The notes: generated by a model not told the origin, from the letters alone. Shown: positions 34,366 to 45,033, numbered from the stretch's first letter. The stretch is DNA of 64,000 nt from Streptomyces fumigatiscleroticus (GCF_014647975.1 NZ_BMQF01000001.1:806001-870000); one strand, 5' to 3'. A program made the numbers and translations.

Positions 34366-35183
34366 TCCCCTTCGCCCGGTGCTGTCTGTTCGGGTTGGTG
34401 ATCATGAGGGGTCGAGCCCAAGGGCCTGTTATCACCACCATGCCGACACGCCTCAGGGCCTGTTATTGGATGCACACGGTCATGCGCAACTGCCGAGCGA
34501 GCCGTTGCGGCAGCGCAAAGACGCGCGCGGGGTGGCTGCTGACCGGACCGGAGACTGAGAACTCCTACGCGGGCGAGTTCGGCCACGGTGGTGGCCGGTT
34601 GAGACTCCGCCGCATCGAGCACGGTGACCAGGCCGCCGCACGACGCCATCCGGCGCGGGCCGGGCAGGGGCGTCAGCGCCCGAGACGACGCGTCCCTGTT
34701 CCACGGAGCCCCGGCGCTGAAGTCCGTACTCAGCCGTGCCGGACACGCACGCCGCGATGTCGTCGACTGCATGAGGGACGTTCGCCTGCTGCCGGCGCAC
34801 TGCCGTACCTCGCGGTGTCCGACCTGGTCCGGCCCGACCGAGCGGGCGCGTTGCCGTGAACCCGCCGGGCCGCCTCGCCACGGTCGCGGGAAGCCCTCGC
34901 CGGCACTCCCAGCGGACTGGTCCTCCGCGACGGCTGTCTGCGCGCGCCCGCGAACGGACGTCAGGCGGGGACCCATGCCTCCAGCTCCTCCGGGTCGGCA
35001 CCCGGCGCCTTCAGGTGCTTCGAGTTCTCCCTGAAGAAGCAGGCCGCGTACGCCGCGGTTCTGCCGGCTGAGGGCCTTGGAGACGCTTCTGACCCAGGTG
35101 ACCGGCAAGGGCAGGGGCCTGGTGAGCGGGGTGAGCGATCGGCCGGCGGCGGGCGGGCTCACCACCTGAGGAGCGGCAACCGT
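34366..35183. other. Gene-poor stretch with short repeats and coding debris
   Basis: 818 bp without an intact gene. AGGGCCTGTTAT occurs at 34421 and 34455. On the minus strand near 35000, AAYAACFFRENSKHLKAPGA followed by DPEELEAWVPA and a stop looks like a short 3' gene remnant of unknown family. Nothing else is recognisable. Confidence 0.4.
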
Positions 35184-35712
35184 TCAATACGTCGGCCCGG
35201 ACAGCGAGTTCCTCGCATACGTCATGTGCTGAACGTTCCCCACCCGGTTCCGGTCACCGTGGTCTCCCGTGCTCGTGGCGCCCCGGGCTCGGTCGTGCAG
35301 CCACCGCTCCCCCGCGCTCGCGCCCAGTCCCCGGAAGTCCGCGAGGCTGGTGAGGGAGCGAGCGGCCTGCCGGTTGGCGTCGTCGTACCGCTCGCCGCGT
35401 GGCACCTTCGCCAGGTGATAGGAGCGGGCGGTGGTGTAGCGGAGGACTCCCCAGGCCGGTCCCCCCTTGCGCCGCCTCGGAGTCCGGGAGACGTACTCGG
35501 CGGGGAGAATCCCGTAATCGCCGTAACGCAGCCGGGCGAGGTACGGCCGTTCGCTGTGCCGGATCTCGTGCCAGGCCTCCCAGTCCGAACGCGGCTGCTC
35601 GTACAGGACTCCCTCCCGGAACTCATGGGGCGGACCGGGGAAGCCACCCGCCATGACGGTCACCGTGCGCCAAGCAGTGAGCGACATCAGGACGTCCAGG
35701 GCACGCAGCGCC
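35184..35712 (-). pseudogene. C-terminal fragment of a T4-beta-family protein
   Basis: About 175 codons (ALRALDVLMSLTAWRTVTVM, FREGVLYEQPRSDWEAWHEI, RLRYGDYGILPAEY, LRYTTARSYHLAKVPRGE, GASAGERWLHDRARG, GNVQHMTYA) match the C-terminal half of the 'beta family' (phage T4 beta protein, PF14350-like) proteins common in bacteria. An in-frame TAG at about 35714 and the absence of the N-terminal barrel show truncation. An ATG at 35687 could start a partial product. In other genomes these genes cluster with sce7725/sce7726 genes and are suspected of phage defence. Confidence 0.6.
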
Positions 35713-36519
35713 TCCTACGAGCCCGGTGCCGGTGAGGCAGCCGTCGATCAGGTCGGGACGGTGCTGCCCCAAGATGCTGCCTGCCCTCGACGCATTGGAG
35801 GCCGACCTGCCGGCCCGCCGTCAACGCGCGATCGACGAAGGCTGGCGGCGGTGAGGGTGAGGGCCTCGACCCGACCATGAGATTGCTGCGGAGCAGGCGC
35901 GCCCAGGGCCATCGCACAGCCGTGATGGGAAGGTTGGTCCTGGGATGCCCACACTGCCCCGGCGGTCCCGAGGCGATCAGGCGATGAAGGTCGTATCCGT
36001 GCAGCCGCCGGCCACGGACGCGAGCCTCCGGGTTCAGACAAAAGGTGTGGCCTCGGTTGCTGGCCGCTCGGTACGGTCGCGGCCATGGCGATCGTGGAGG
36101 CTCCGGGATGGATGGATCGACGTGCGGGCACGGGTCGCCATCGGCCTGCGCAGCGCCAAGCCCGCCGGCCGGCGGAACGACGCGTCGCTCGCGGCCGGCG
36201 AGGAGGCCGGCGACGGCGTTCCGGGGTGAGTGTCTGGTCCTGATCCACTTGTCCGATCGCGAGTTGATGGTCCACCCGGCGGTGGGGTGCCGGTCATCTG
36301 TCTTAACGACTGCCGCGTCCGATCCGCACACCCGGCAGGTTCTCGAGCCGGTGTTCCGACGGTGTGTCCGACGCGAGAGGTGGTGCGCACCGCGGCCCTC
36401 GTGTGCCGAGCGGGCGACCGCCCCGGTACGGGGTCGCTCCCCCGCCACACATCAGGGAGCCTCGTCCCTCACGCGCTGTGCGCAATAACGTCGAACACAG
36501 GCACGTGACGTGACTGAGC
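35713..36519. other. Gene-poor stretch
   Basis: 807 bp with open but unconvincing frames on both strands (Arg/Pro/Gly-rich shadows). A plus-strand stretch near 36230 (LVLIHLSDRELMVHPAVGCR) looks slightly protein-like but has no match I recognise. No RNA or repeat structure is seen. Confidence 0.4.
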
Positions 36520-36559
36520 GTGCAGTCAATCGGTCGACTGACAGGTGGCCGTGCCGCGT

Positions 36560-36840
36560 TCGGTACCTATCGTCGTGGCGGCACGGGGGCACGGGGGCAG
36601 GAACACGACCTGATCGCCGAGCACGGGGTTCCGGGCAAGCGTCTGGTCGACCTCCGTTGCGGCACCGGGAAGGCCGCGCTGCGCCTGGCGGCCAGCGGTT
36701 TCGAGGTGACCGGAGTCGACCTGTCCCCCATATGATCCGGGGGGCGGGGGCCGCATCCGGTGCCGATCGGGTGCGGTTCCGCGTCGGCTATCTCAAGGGC
36801 CTTGCGGACACCTTCTCGGTCCCCGCGCGCGATCATCACG
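36560..36840 (+). pseudogene. SAM-dependent methyltransferase fragment
   Basis: HDLIAEHGVPGKRLVDLRCG followed by TGKAALRLAASGFEVTGVDL is motif I and post-I of a class I methyltransferase (DLGCGTG, here DLRCGTG). After LSPI the frame ends at 36735, and the expected continuation (MIRGAGAASGADRVRFRVGY) is found in another frame. The C-terminal half is absent. It is a broken remnant. Confidence 0.6.
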
Positions 36841-37006
36841 TCCGTCCCGAGCCACTGCCGGGCCGCCGAGGGGACCGTGGGCCGCCACCGGGCGCCACCG
36901 GGTTGTCTCGACGGCGCACGCCGGGCGGTGGGCTCCGCTTTCCCCTCGATCCGCCATGCCGGGGCCTACTGCGGACACCGTGCCCCTTCCGTGGTCCGGC
37001 CATTGG

Positions 37007-39820
37007 TCACTCGAACACACCGTGGGCGAGCGCGACCGGAACACCCGGGTTGCGGACACCGGGTACGTCGTCCGTTCCCGCGGTGTGCAGGAGGAGGTCC
37101 GTATCGCCGACACCGGCCCACCCGAGCATGTAGCCGAGCAACGACGTCCGTCCCGCTGCGCCCGTGAAGAAGCCGTTCGCGCGCACCGTGTCCAGCACAT
37201 GTTCCTGGTACTCGTGGGCCCGGGCCAGGAGGGACGCGTCGTCCAGAATCCGCGCGGCGGCTATCAGCGACTGGACGACACCACTGCTTCCGTGGCAGAC
37301 CGAGAGGTCGACCGGGCGATCGGCCGGAAGCCGGGTCGCGTGATCCAGCAGGGCCCGGAGCCGGCCACCGGTCAGCCAGTCGGCCCGTCCGGCCGCTGTC
37401 ATGATCTCGGCCGAGGCCAGCAGCAGACCCGCGGCGCCTTTGCACCAGCCCATGAAGGGACTCCGCTCCTCCGACTCCAGTCGGGCCTGCACCCACTCGG
37501 CCGACGCGGTCACCAGGGCGGCGTCGTCGAGGACGCTCCCCGAGCGGGAGCAGGCCCACCGCAACCCCAGCTCGCCATGGGCCACGTCCCACCACGCGGC
37601 CGCCCGGGGCGCGTTGACCTGTCGCAGTACCTGCTCGTGCAGCCACGCCAGTCGCGTCTCGTCACCAGGATCGCCCCGTTCGCCCCTCGCGTGCCGGGAC
37701 AGCAGCACCATCAGCAGTCCGGCGGGGCCGGTGGCCAGGTCGTCGCCCAGCTCGCCCGACGCGGATCGTTCGCCGATCCTCCCCCACATCCGCTCCAGCC
37801 AGTCGGAAGCCGCCGCATACGGTCGGGTGAGCAGCATGGAGGCCGCGCCGGAGAACACCGACTCCGGTCTTTGCATCAGCAGGTCGCCGTACTCCGCGAG
37901 CAGGACGTCGAGTCCTCGGTCCGCACTGGCGTGCGCGGTACGAAGGTGGTCGTCCCGCCACGCGGCCCGCTCCAGGAAGGTGACGATGCCGCCGTGGTCG
38001 TGGAACGCGATGAAGGTGCCGGGCACGATGGTCGGGGCGTCCCGGCCCGGGCCGATGCCGCCCAGCCAGCCGGTCTGCGGACCGTCCGGTGCCGCGAAGG
38101 ACAGGCCGGCGGCCAGGAGCTTGGCCACGATGCCGGGCCACCACGTCCCGGGGCCCGCGGCCTCCAGGGTGCTTCCGCCGAAGAGAGAGGACCGTGAGAG
38201 TCCCGCCGGGTTGTCGTCGCCGATCATCTCGCTCAGGGACTCTTCGAGCAGGAGGCGGTGGCAGAGGTCGCCGCGGGCGGCGTTGAGCGCGACACCGTGT
38301 CGTGCGACGTCCAGCGGTGACGTCTCGTACGCCGCGGGGAACCGGTTGCGCACCGTGGCCAGTTCGGTGGAATCGCCCCGGGTCATGAAATACGGCACGT
38401 TTCCGGTGGCGAGGTCCGTGCGCTCCTCATGTCGGACGTGGTCGGCTACAGCCTCCGGCAGGAGGCCGGGAACGCGTCCCAGGAGCCGGAAGAGCCGCTC
38501 GGCCTCCTCGGGGCGCTTCAGGTAGTCGGGGTGGGTGGAGGCGTTGATGAACCGGCTGTACACCATCGTCGACCGGAGCAGGCACCGCACGGGCATGCCG
38601 GGGTGGCTGTCGAGGACCTTCGTGATGTCGTCGCCGCGGACGAACGCGAGGGCGTCGAAGTATCCGGCCAGTACGTCGTCGAAGTACTCCGTGGCCGCCA
38701 CCGCGCGGTCGCCGAGGCGGGGCACGTTGCTCCCGTGCCGGTAGGTCATGGTCTCGAAGGCGACGTGGATGTGGTCGGTGCCGTTGTCGCGGACCACCGG
38801 TCGCTTCATCGTCGAGGACTGTTCCTCTGCGATGCCGACTCCTGCCAGGAGCACGTCGATGGGTGAGCCCGGGTTCACCACCGGAACGAGCATGGTGGAG
38901 ATGACGGAGAGACTCAGATGGTTCGCCAACAGGTGCGGCAGCGTGTCGTCCGGTGCTCCCACGCCGGGGCGGACCACTGTCTCGGTGTCGATCACACACG
39001 GGTGCTCGCCGTCGGCCAGGACGTTCTCCTCATGGAGGTCGCACGATCCGATGGCGCCGAAGAGGGCACACAGGGCGCCGAACCGGTAGAAGTACCGGGC
39101 GGGCTGGTCCGGGGACTCCATGGCGGCGGCCTCGACGAACTTCTGCCACCCGTGCGATCCGCATGTGACCGAGACCGGCAGGCACTCACGCAGCGAGAAG
39201 GTGAGGTGGGGATCGGCGGCCGCGTACAGGTCGTTCACGAAACGGTCGGCGTGCAGCGCGCGGGGCTTGAAGACGAGCCGGGCACCGCTGGACAGCTGTA
39301 CGCCGACCACCTGCCGGTTGTCGTTGTGCGCGTCGGAGCCGGCGATGGACAGCTTCACGATGCGTTCGTCCGCGGCAGGGGAGCTGATCAGCCCCGTATC
39401 CCGGAGCACCTCACGGTCCGCGGCGAAGGCGAGGAACACCTCGGCATAGGCGGCGAGGGAGTTCCGCACGATCGTCTGGAGCCGTTGCTCCAGCACGGGA
39501 TAGGTGTCCCTGGTCCGCGCGCAGTCGGGGGTGTCCGCGAGACGACGGTGGAAGAGCCGGAGCGCCTGGTCGCCGTCGGTGGTCATGGGTAGCCCCTGGC
39601 TCTCCCGGAAGGTGTGGAACTCACCGATCAGCGTCCGGAAGGAGTGCTCTTCGACGGTTCTGAGCAGCACTCCCCGGATGTCTTCGAGGATGTCGTCGAG
39701 ATGTTCCGGCTCCACGACCGCAGCGGCCGAAGCGCGCAGCGCGATGTGTACGGCACTGCGTGGGCAGATGGATTCGTAGAACGGGAGGAACGCCGGGATC
39801 ATCACGGTTGCTTCGGTCAT
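37007..39820 (-). CDS. lanM: Class II lanthipeptide synthetase LanM (second copy)
   Basis: 937 residues. The dehydratase half carries DAHNDNRQVVGVQLSSGARL with VFKPRAL (kinase-like lysine) and GSCDLHEENVLADGEHPCVI with DTET (catalytic Asp/His/Asn and metal Asp). The C-terminal LanC-like cyclase has the zinc ligands Cys793 (MGWCKGA) and Cys842-His843 (SVCHGSSG). The enzyme phosphorylates and eliminates Ser/Thr, then adds Cys thiols to form lanthionines. The ATG at 39820 follows the LanT stop as TGACATG, so translation is coupled. It is much diverged from the first LanM, which suggests that each serves one precursor. It is the last gene of the operon. Confidence 0.9.
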   Translation of the reverse strand: MTEATVMIPAFLPFYESICPRSAVHIALRASAAAVVEPEHLDDILEDIRGVLLRTVEEHSFRTLIGEFHTFRESQGLPMTTDGDQALRLFHRRLADTPDCARTRDTYPVLEQRLQTIVRNSLAAYAEVFLAFAADREVLRDTGLISSPAADERIVKLSIAGSDAHNDNRQVVGVQLSSGARLVFKPRALHADRFVNDLYAAADPHLTFSLRECLPVSVTCGSHGWQKFVEAAAMESPDQPARYFYRFGALCALFGAIGSCDLHEENVLADGEHPCVIDTETVVRPGVGAPDDTLPHLLANHLSLSVISTMLVPVVNPGSPIDVLLAGVGIAEEQSSTMKRPVVRDNGTDHIHVAFETMTYRHGSNVPRLGDRAVAATEYFDDVLAGYFDALAFVRGDDITKVLDSHPGMPVRCLLRSTMVYSRFINASTHPDYLKRPEEAERLFRLLGRVPGLLPEAVADHVRHEERTDLATGNVPYFMTRGDSTELATVRNRFPAAYETSPLDVARHGVALNAARGDLCHRLLLEESLSEMIGDDNPAGLSRSSLFGGSTLEAAGPGTWWPGIVAKLLAAGLSFAAPDGPQTGWLGGIGPGRDAPTIVPGTFIAFHDHGGIVTFLERAAWRDDHLRTAHASADRGLDVLLAEYGDLLMQRPESVFSGAASMLLTRPYAAASDWLERMWGRIGERSASGELGDDLATGPAGLLMVLLSRHARGERGDPGDETRLAWLHEQVLRQVNAPRAAAWWDVAHGELGLRWACSRSGSVLDDAALVTASAEWVQARLESEERSPFMGWCKGAAGLLLASAEIMTAAGRADWLTGGRLRALLDHATRLPADRPVDLSVCHGSSGVVQSLIAAARILDDASLLARAHEYQEHVLDTVRANGFFTGAAGRTSLLGYMLGWAGVGDTDLLLHTAGTDDVPGVRNPGVPVALAHGVFE

Positions 39821-39821
39821 G

Positions 39822-42002
39822 TCACTCGCCCCCCACAAGGACGTCCGCGGACTTGTCGGTGTACAACTCGCGGTACACGGCACCGTTTTCCAGTAGCTCG
39901 GCGTGCGTTCCCTGCTCCACTACGCGCCCGCGGTCGAGGACATAGATGCGGTCCGCCGATCTGATCGTCGCCAGACGGTGGGCAATGATCACTTGGGTCA
40001 CCCCGAGATCCTGCGTGATCCGTGCGACCCGTCGTTCGTTCACGGTGTCCAACGAGGCGGTGGCCTCGTCGAACAGGAGGATCGAGGGGCGTCGCAGAAG
40101 CGCGCGGACGATGGCGAGTCGCTGACGTTGGCCGCCGGAGAAGTTCGCGCCCATTTCCGACACCAGGGTGTTGAGCCCCATGGGGAGTGTTTCCAGGAAG
40201 TCGAGGATCCCCACGCTGTCGCAGTAGGCGCGGACCTGGTCCGGGGACATGTCCTGGCCCAAGGTCAGGTTTTCCAGAATCGTCCGGTTGTGCAGGTGCA
40301 CTTCCTGCGGGATGTACCCGATTCTGCGCCGCAGCGCGTCCTTGTCGTACGCGCCCGCGTCGTGGCCGCCGAACTGCACGGTGCCGCTCGTCGGCTCGTA
40401 CAGCCCGCAGATGATGCGTCCCAGCGTGCTCTTGCCGGATCCGGAGGCCCCGACGATGGCGACCCTCGACTGGGCGGGGATCTCCAAGGAGACGTCCCGC
40501 AGGACGAAGTCACCGTGCTTGGTGTACCGGAAGCTCACGCCGTCCAGCCGGATCGAGGGCTCGGCGAGCTGGGTCAGGGTGCCGCCGGCGGTTTCGGAAG
40601 GTGTGTCGTTGATGTCGTTCAGCCTGGCCATGTAGCGCGATGCCTTGGCGAACTCGGTGTACGTCTGGAACACCGATGTCGCCAGCGCGAAGTAGGTCGC
40701 CGAGACCGCCTGTACAGCGATGGCGGAACCCAGCGATATCCGGTGGTGACTGACGAGGTACAGGCTGGAGAGGAGCATGACGATCGGTCCGAACATCTGG
40801 GTGGCGGTCGTCACACCCGAGATCCAGCCCTGCTGCAACCGCATACGGGCCTTCATCGCGTCGAGCGACGCGGTATACACCGCGCTCCAGCTGTTCAGGA
40901 ACCGTTCGGCGTAACCGCCCATCTTGATGGTCGGTATGGACACGATCGCGTCCAGTTGGGCCGACTGGCTCTTGCTGAGCTGGTTCATCTCGGCATCGAC
41001 GGCTTCGAGGACCCGGACGCGAGTGCCCATGAGATAGGCCGCGTTCAGCAGGAGAAGAGCGAGGGCCATCGCACCCAGGTGCCACTCGACGATCAGCAGG
41101 TACACGGACACACAGGCCAGTGTGCCGACGTCCATGACGCCCTGGGCCACCCGGGAGGACAGCAGATCCCTGATCATGTTCACGCTGCTCAGCCGGAAGA
41201 GAAGCTCTCCGGGCGGTCGGGTGGTGAAGAACTTGTACGGCAGAGACAGCAACTTGCGGAACGTGTGGGTCATCAGATGACCGCCGAGCAGTGCCACCAG
41301 CGAGGACAGTACGACGACTCGGATCAGCTGGATGGCGAAGTACCCGGCCGCCACCACGAGAACCAGCGTGAGCACCAGGGCCAGGTCGTCGAAGCCCTGC
41401 CAGCGCGCATACCGGTCGACCGCCCACTTGGTGAGGGTCGGTATGCCGAGGACAGCGCCGTATCCGCTGAGCGACAGCAGCCCCACGAGCGCGATGCGCC
41501 GGCGTGAGCCCTCGGCGAAGAGGGGCATGCCGCGCCATTCGCGCAGTGGCCTCGGACGCGTGCGTATGAAGCCGGGGCCGGGTTCCGCGGAGATCACGAC
41601 ACCGCTGAAACCGGACTCCAGCTCGTCGCGGGTCAGCCGTCGTCTGCCGACTGCGGGGTCCATGACGATCGCGCGGTCGCCGTCGAATCGTTCGAGGACC
41701 ACGAAGTGGTAGTCCTCCCAGTACAGGATCGCGGGTGACGAGAAGTCCTTCAGGGCACGGACGCCCTTGACCCGGAACAGGCGGACGTTCATGTCCCGTG
41801 AGCGCAGGAACCGGACGAGTTGCACGGAGCTCAGGCCGTCCCGGCCCGCGTCCATGTCCCGGCGCACGCTGGAGATGTCCTCGGTGCGTCCATAGTGACG
41901 CAGCAGCGAGACACAGCAGCACAGACCGCACTCGGTCGCTGACACCTGAGTGGTCGTGGGTACGCGGCGCCGGGTGTGGCGACCGGCATGCTTCAGCCTC
42001 AT
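39822..42002 (-). CDS. lanT: LanT: C39-peptidase ABC transporter for lanthipeptide export
   Basis: 726 residues. The N-terminal C39 protease has Gln19 and Cys25 in QVSATECGLC, His99 in EDYHFVVLE and Asp115 in VMDPAVGR; it removes leaders after a double-Gly-type site. A six-helix membrane domain and an ATPase follow, with Walker A GASGSGKSTL, signature FSGGQRQRLAIVRAL, Walker B ILLFDEATASLD and H-loop IIAHRLATI. One bifunctional LanT probably processes and exports both peptides. The ATG at 42002 follows the LanM stop as TGACATG, the same coupling sequence used at the next junction. Confidence 0.93.
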   Translation of the reverse strand: MRLKHAGRHTRRRVPTTTQVSATECGLCCCVSLLRHYGRTEDISSVRRDMDAGRDGLSSVQLVRFLRSRDMNVRLFRVKGVRALKDFSSPAILYWEDYHFVVLERFDGDRAIVMDPAVGRRRLTRDELESGFSGVVISAEPGPGFIRTRPRPLREWRGMPLFAEGSRRRIALVGLLSLSGYGAVLGIPTLTKWAVDRYARWQGFDDLALVLTLVLVVAAGYFAIQLIRVVVLSSLVALLGGHLMTHTFRKLLSLPYKFFTTRPPGELLFRLSSVNMIRDLLSSRVAQGVMDVGTLACVSVYLLIVEWHLGAMALALLLLNAAYLMGTRVRVLEAVDAEMNQLSKSQSAQLDAIVSIPTIKMGGYAERFLNSWSAVYTASLDAMKARMRLQQGWISGVTTATQMFGPIVMLLSSLYLVSHHRISLGSAIAVQAVSATYFALATSVFQTYTEFAKASRYMARLNDINDTPSETAGGTLTQLAEPSIRLDGVSFRYTKHGDFVLRDVSLEIPAQSRVAIVGASGSGKSTLGRIICGLYEPTSGTVQFGGHDAGAYDKDALRRRIGYIPQEVHLHNRTILENLTLGQDMSPDQVRAYCDSVGILDFLETLPMGLNTLVSEMGANFSGGQRQRLAIVRALLRRPSILLFDEATASLDTVNERRVARITQDLGVTQVIIAHRLATIRSADRIYVLDRGRVVEQGTHAELLENGAVYRELYTDKSADVLVGGE

Positions 42003-42003
42003 G

Positions 42004-45000
42004 TCAGTGGCTCCCGGTCGTCAGAGTGACGGGTGAGACGTGAATGTCCCGGTCGATGCGCCGGGCGAGATGCAGCACGATGCCGGCGGTGCCCACCATG
42101 AGGCTGTTGGTGTGGCTGTAGCGGCTCCTCGTGTCGTCGAGCTTGCGCGCGATGACCTCCGGCGGAAGCCACTGGCGTTCCAGCCGCGGGAGCTGTTCAC
42201 GCAACGAGGGCACGCTGTGTTCGGCAACGGTGGTCAGCACGTCGAGGTTTCCCAGGTCGCCGTGGCACCAGGTGAGGTTCCGGCCGAACCCGCTGCGCAG
42301 GACGTTGCCGACGGCCACGTCGCGCATGTGCCGTACTGTGTCGTCCTCACTGACCGAGGCGTAGGCCGAGAGCGCGAGCGCGATGCCGCCCGAGCCGTGG
42401 CACCAGCCGGTCGGGAACGACTGCGGTGTGGCCACGTTGGAGAACCAGTTGCCCTCGCGCTCGTCGAAGAACCGCCGTAGGCGGTCGAGCAGGCCTGCCA
42501 ACGTGCGCTCGACGCGATCCCTCAGGTCGCGGGGGAGCCACGGATGAGCCCGACTCAGTGCGTGGATGATGCCGCTGATGCCGTGTGCGAAGCCCGACTG
42601 GTCGAGAACGGGCTGATGGTGGGTGGCGTGCAGGGCGTCGACGAGGCTCGACGTGAGCGTGGTGACGGCGTCGGATGCATGTGGCCCGCCGATCGCGATG
42701 ACGCAGGGGACCATACCCGCTATCCCCGTGATCACGTCGAGGGGCATCTCGCTCGACGGCAGGTCCCGCACTTGGTCGAGAGCCAGGGGCAGGCCTTGCC
42801 GGGCTGCCGCGATCCACCCTGCGTTGTCGAGCAGACCGCCGGCCGCCGACAGCGTGAACAGGGTGCCCGCCACTCCGGTGTAACACGCGAAGCCACCCCG
42901 CCGGATGCCACGTGTGTCGTCGTGGTGAGCGGTGACGAGGTCCGCCGTCGCCGAGAAGATACGGGTGGCCAGGTCCCGGTACACGCGGTGGTCCAGGGCA
43001 CGGCCGGCGGCGGCCAGGGCCAGCGCGGGACCGACCCGCCCGGTGTACAGGTCGTGTCCGAGCACGCCGGGAGGCCAGGGCCGTTGGTCCTGCGCGGCGG
43101 CGATGGGGCCGATCCAGGTGTGTGGTTGATATGCATACCGGTCGGGCAGCGAGGTCGCGACCAGACCACCGCACAGCCGCTCCAGCAGCGCGGTCATGGA
43201 GAGGCCGTGCGCCCTGCCCGGGCGCCGGGTCGAGGGCGGTTGCGCCGTCTCGTCCAGGTCGCGGATCTGGGCGAGATGGTTGTCGGGGAAGTTGGCGGAG
43301 AAAGCGATGTGAATGAGTCTTAGTTGCTCACTCAAGTCAAGCTCGCTCATTCCGTCCGTCTTCGCCAGGGCCCGCTCGATCGGTGATGCGTCGAGCGTCG
43401 CACCCACCGGGATGCCGTCGCCGTCTTCCAGCAAGGTGCCCGTGGCTTTCACGGTGAAATAAGGAATGTCACGCTCCGCGAGTTGCCGCAGCTCGGAGCG
43501 CACGATCTCGCGGGAGGATGTTCTGCTGACCAGCGCTATACGCTTCAGCAGGGCCGTATAGGAGGAGATGTCGTCCAGGGCGCTCGCGCCGGACGTCACG
43601 CGCAGCGTCTGCGCGTATACCGTCGTCGAATTGTGCAAGTACCGCACACGCGCCCCGGAGGCGGCCTTGCTCACCAGGGATCTCCAACTTCCCCGGTCGG
43701 CCATCACAGCGCGGTAGACCTTGCTGAATCCGGCCGCCATGTGCTCACCCAGCGCATGCGCTCGGTCCTCCGTGAGCGCCTGGACGACGGTGCTGCGCTC
43801 CGCCACAGCCCGCGTTTCGAGAACCAGGCGCACCCGGTCGGTGAACGGATTCTCGAACCGTATGGATTTGTACGGGGCGTTACCGCGCCCCTTGTCCCCC
43901 AGAAAGCCCAGGTCGACATAGCCGGCGTCCGTGTCCTTCCCACTGAAGATCAGTGGCAGGATGCCGATCCCGTAAATCGACTGGCCGAGGGTGTCGTGGG
44001 CGTTTCCCGGTACCTCCTCGATCGGCCCGGTGTGAATCCGCGCGGGGTGGAGGATGGTCTCCAGGTCGATGGGTACCGGACCACGGCGGGTCGGCACGAT
44101 GTTTTCGAAGTGCATGTCCCGCGCGTTCAGCAGATACAGTACGGCGGCCAGTTCGCCGCTCGCCCGCATGAAGTCCGCGGACATCTCGGAGACGTCCTCC
44201 GCCTCGATGTACTCCACATACCCGTAGCCGTTCCGTCCCAGCACCACGGCGGCGGCCAGAGTGAGACCGAGACGACGATTGAGCTCGCGGGTGATGACGG
44301 TGTACGCGGCCTCGCAGGACACGTCCCGGGGCTTGTACGCGAGCCGTTTCCCCGACGCGAACTCGATGAGAGAGACACTGCGGCCGTGATGGTGCGCATC
44401 GCCTTGTGAGAACCGGCAGGACACGATCGGGTCGGTCCGCTCGATGCCGAACACGGCCGCGATGTCCTCCCGGTCCGCCGTCAGCCTGTCGCCCAGTTCC
44501 CTGAAGTTCTCCGCCTCCTGGTGCAGCACGGTGCGTGTCACATGGCGCAGCACCGGAAAGGACAGACCACTGGCCTCCTCGAAAGAAGTGCGGTTGGACC
44601 GGTCGACGAAGTCGGTGTACCGGGCCGCGGGGCTCCCGCCCGCCAGGCGGCCCGTGCGGCGGGCGTGGTTGACGGCGGCGACCAGTGGCCTTGTGTACAC
44701 CTCGCGCAGTCGGGTCTCGGTCCGCTCCAGCAACTGCGTGAGAATCACCTCAGGAGCCGAGAACAGTTTGGTGCGACCGGCGATCGGATCCGCGTCCGCC
44801 ACGACTGCGGCGACTTTTCTGATGATGCGCTGGAAGGGGTACGTCTCCCGCTCCTCCATCCATTTCCTGACCGTTTCGCACGTGTCACGACACACGAGAC
44901 GCCGCCCCGCAAAGGAAGTGTCGTTTCCTCGCAGTACTCCGGCGATCTCTTCGTCGTACTGCGCGAGCGGCACGATGACTTCTTCGACTTCGGCGCCGCC

Positions 45001-45033
45001 GATTTCCGGATAATAGAGGGTGGGAGCTTGCAC
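42004..45033 (-). CDS. lanM: Class II lanthipeptide synthetase LanM (first copy)
   Basis: 1009 residues from GTG 45033. The dehydratase half has GDAHHHGRSVSLIEFASGKR followed by LAYKPRDV, and ARDMHFENIVPTRRGPVPID followed by LET, the LanM kinase-like active site. The C-terminal cyclase has Cys878 (TGWCHGSGG), Cys923-His924 (TWCHGDLG) and a closing HTNSLMVGTAG. The Cys-to-Cys distance of 45 matches NisC-type LanC. It is the first enzyme gene after the two precursor genes and is separated from them by a strong hairpin (45085-45116). With its partner at 37007 it makes a two-synthetase system. Confidence 0.93.
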   Translation of the reverse strand: MQAPTLYYPEIGGAEVEEVIVPLAQYDEEIAGVLRGNDTSFAGRRLVCRDTCETVRKWMEERETYPFQRIIRKVAAVVADADPIAGRTKLFSAPEVILTQLLERTETRLREVYTRPLVAAVNHARRTGRLAGGSPAARYTDFVDRSNRTSFEEASGLSFPVLRHVTRTVLHQEAENFRELGDRLTADREDIAAVFGIERTDPIVSCRFSQGDAHHHGRSVSLIEFASGKRLAYKPRDVSCEAAYTVITRELNRRLGLTLAAAVVLGRNGYGYVEYIEAEDVSEMSADFMRASGELAAVLYLLNARDMHFENIVPTRRGPVPIDLETILHPARIHTGPIEEVPGNAHDTLGQSIYGIGILPLIFSGKDTDAGYVDLGFLGDKGRGNAPYKSIRFENPFTDRVRLVLETRAVAERSTVVQALTEDRAHALGEHMAAGFSKVYRAVMADRGSWRSLVSKAASGARVRYLHNSTTVYAQTLRVTSGASALDDISSYTALLKRIALVSRTSSREIVRSELRQLAERDIPYFTVKATGTLLEDGDGIPVGATLDASPIERALAKTDGMSELDLSEQLRLIHIAFSANFPDNHLAQIRDLDETAQPPSTRRPGRAHGLSMTALLERLCGGLVATSLPDRYAYQPHTWIGPIAAAQDQRPWPPGVLGHDLYTGRVGPALALAAAGRALDHRVYRDLATRIFSATADLVTAHHDDTRGIRRGGFACYTGVAGTLFTLSAAGGLLDNAGWIAAARQGLPLALDQVRDLPSSEMPLDVITGIAGMVPCVIAIGGPHASDAVTTLTSSLVDALHATHHQPVLDQSGFAHGISGIIHALSRAHPWLPRDLRDRVERTLAGLLDRLRRFFDEREGNWFSNVATPQSFPTGWCHGSGGIALALSAYASVSEDDTVRHMRDVAVGNVLRSGFGRNLTWCHGDLGNLDVLTTVAEHSVPSLREQLPRLERQWLPPEVIARKLDDTRSRYSHTNSLMVGTAGIVLHLARRIDRDIHVSPVTLTTGSH

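Noticed and set aside
34421..34466. Insertion-sequence ends (AGGGCCTGTTAT repeated)
   Set aside because: The two copies are direct and only 34 bp apart, and no transposase coding sequence is recognisable.
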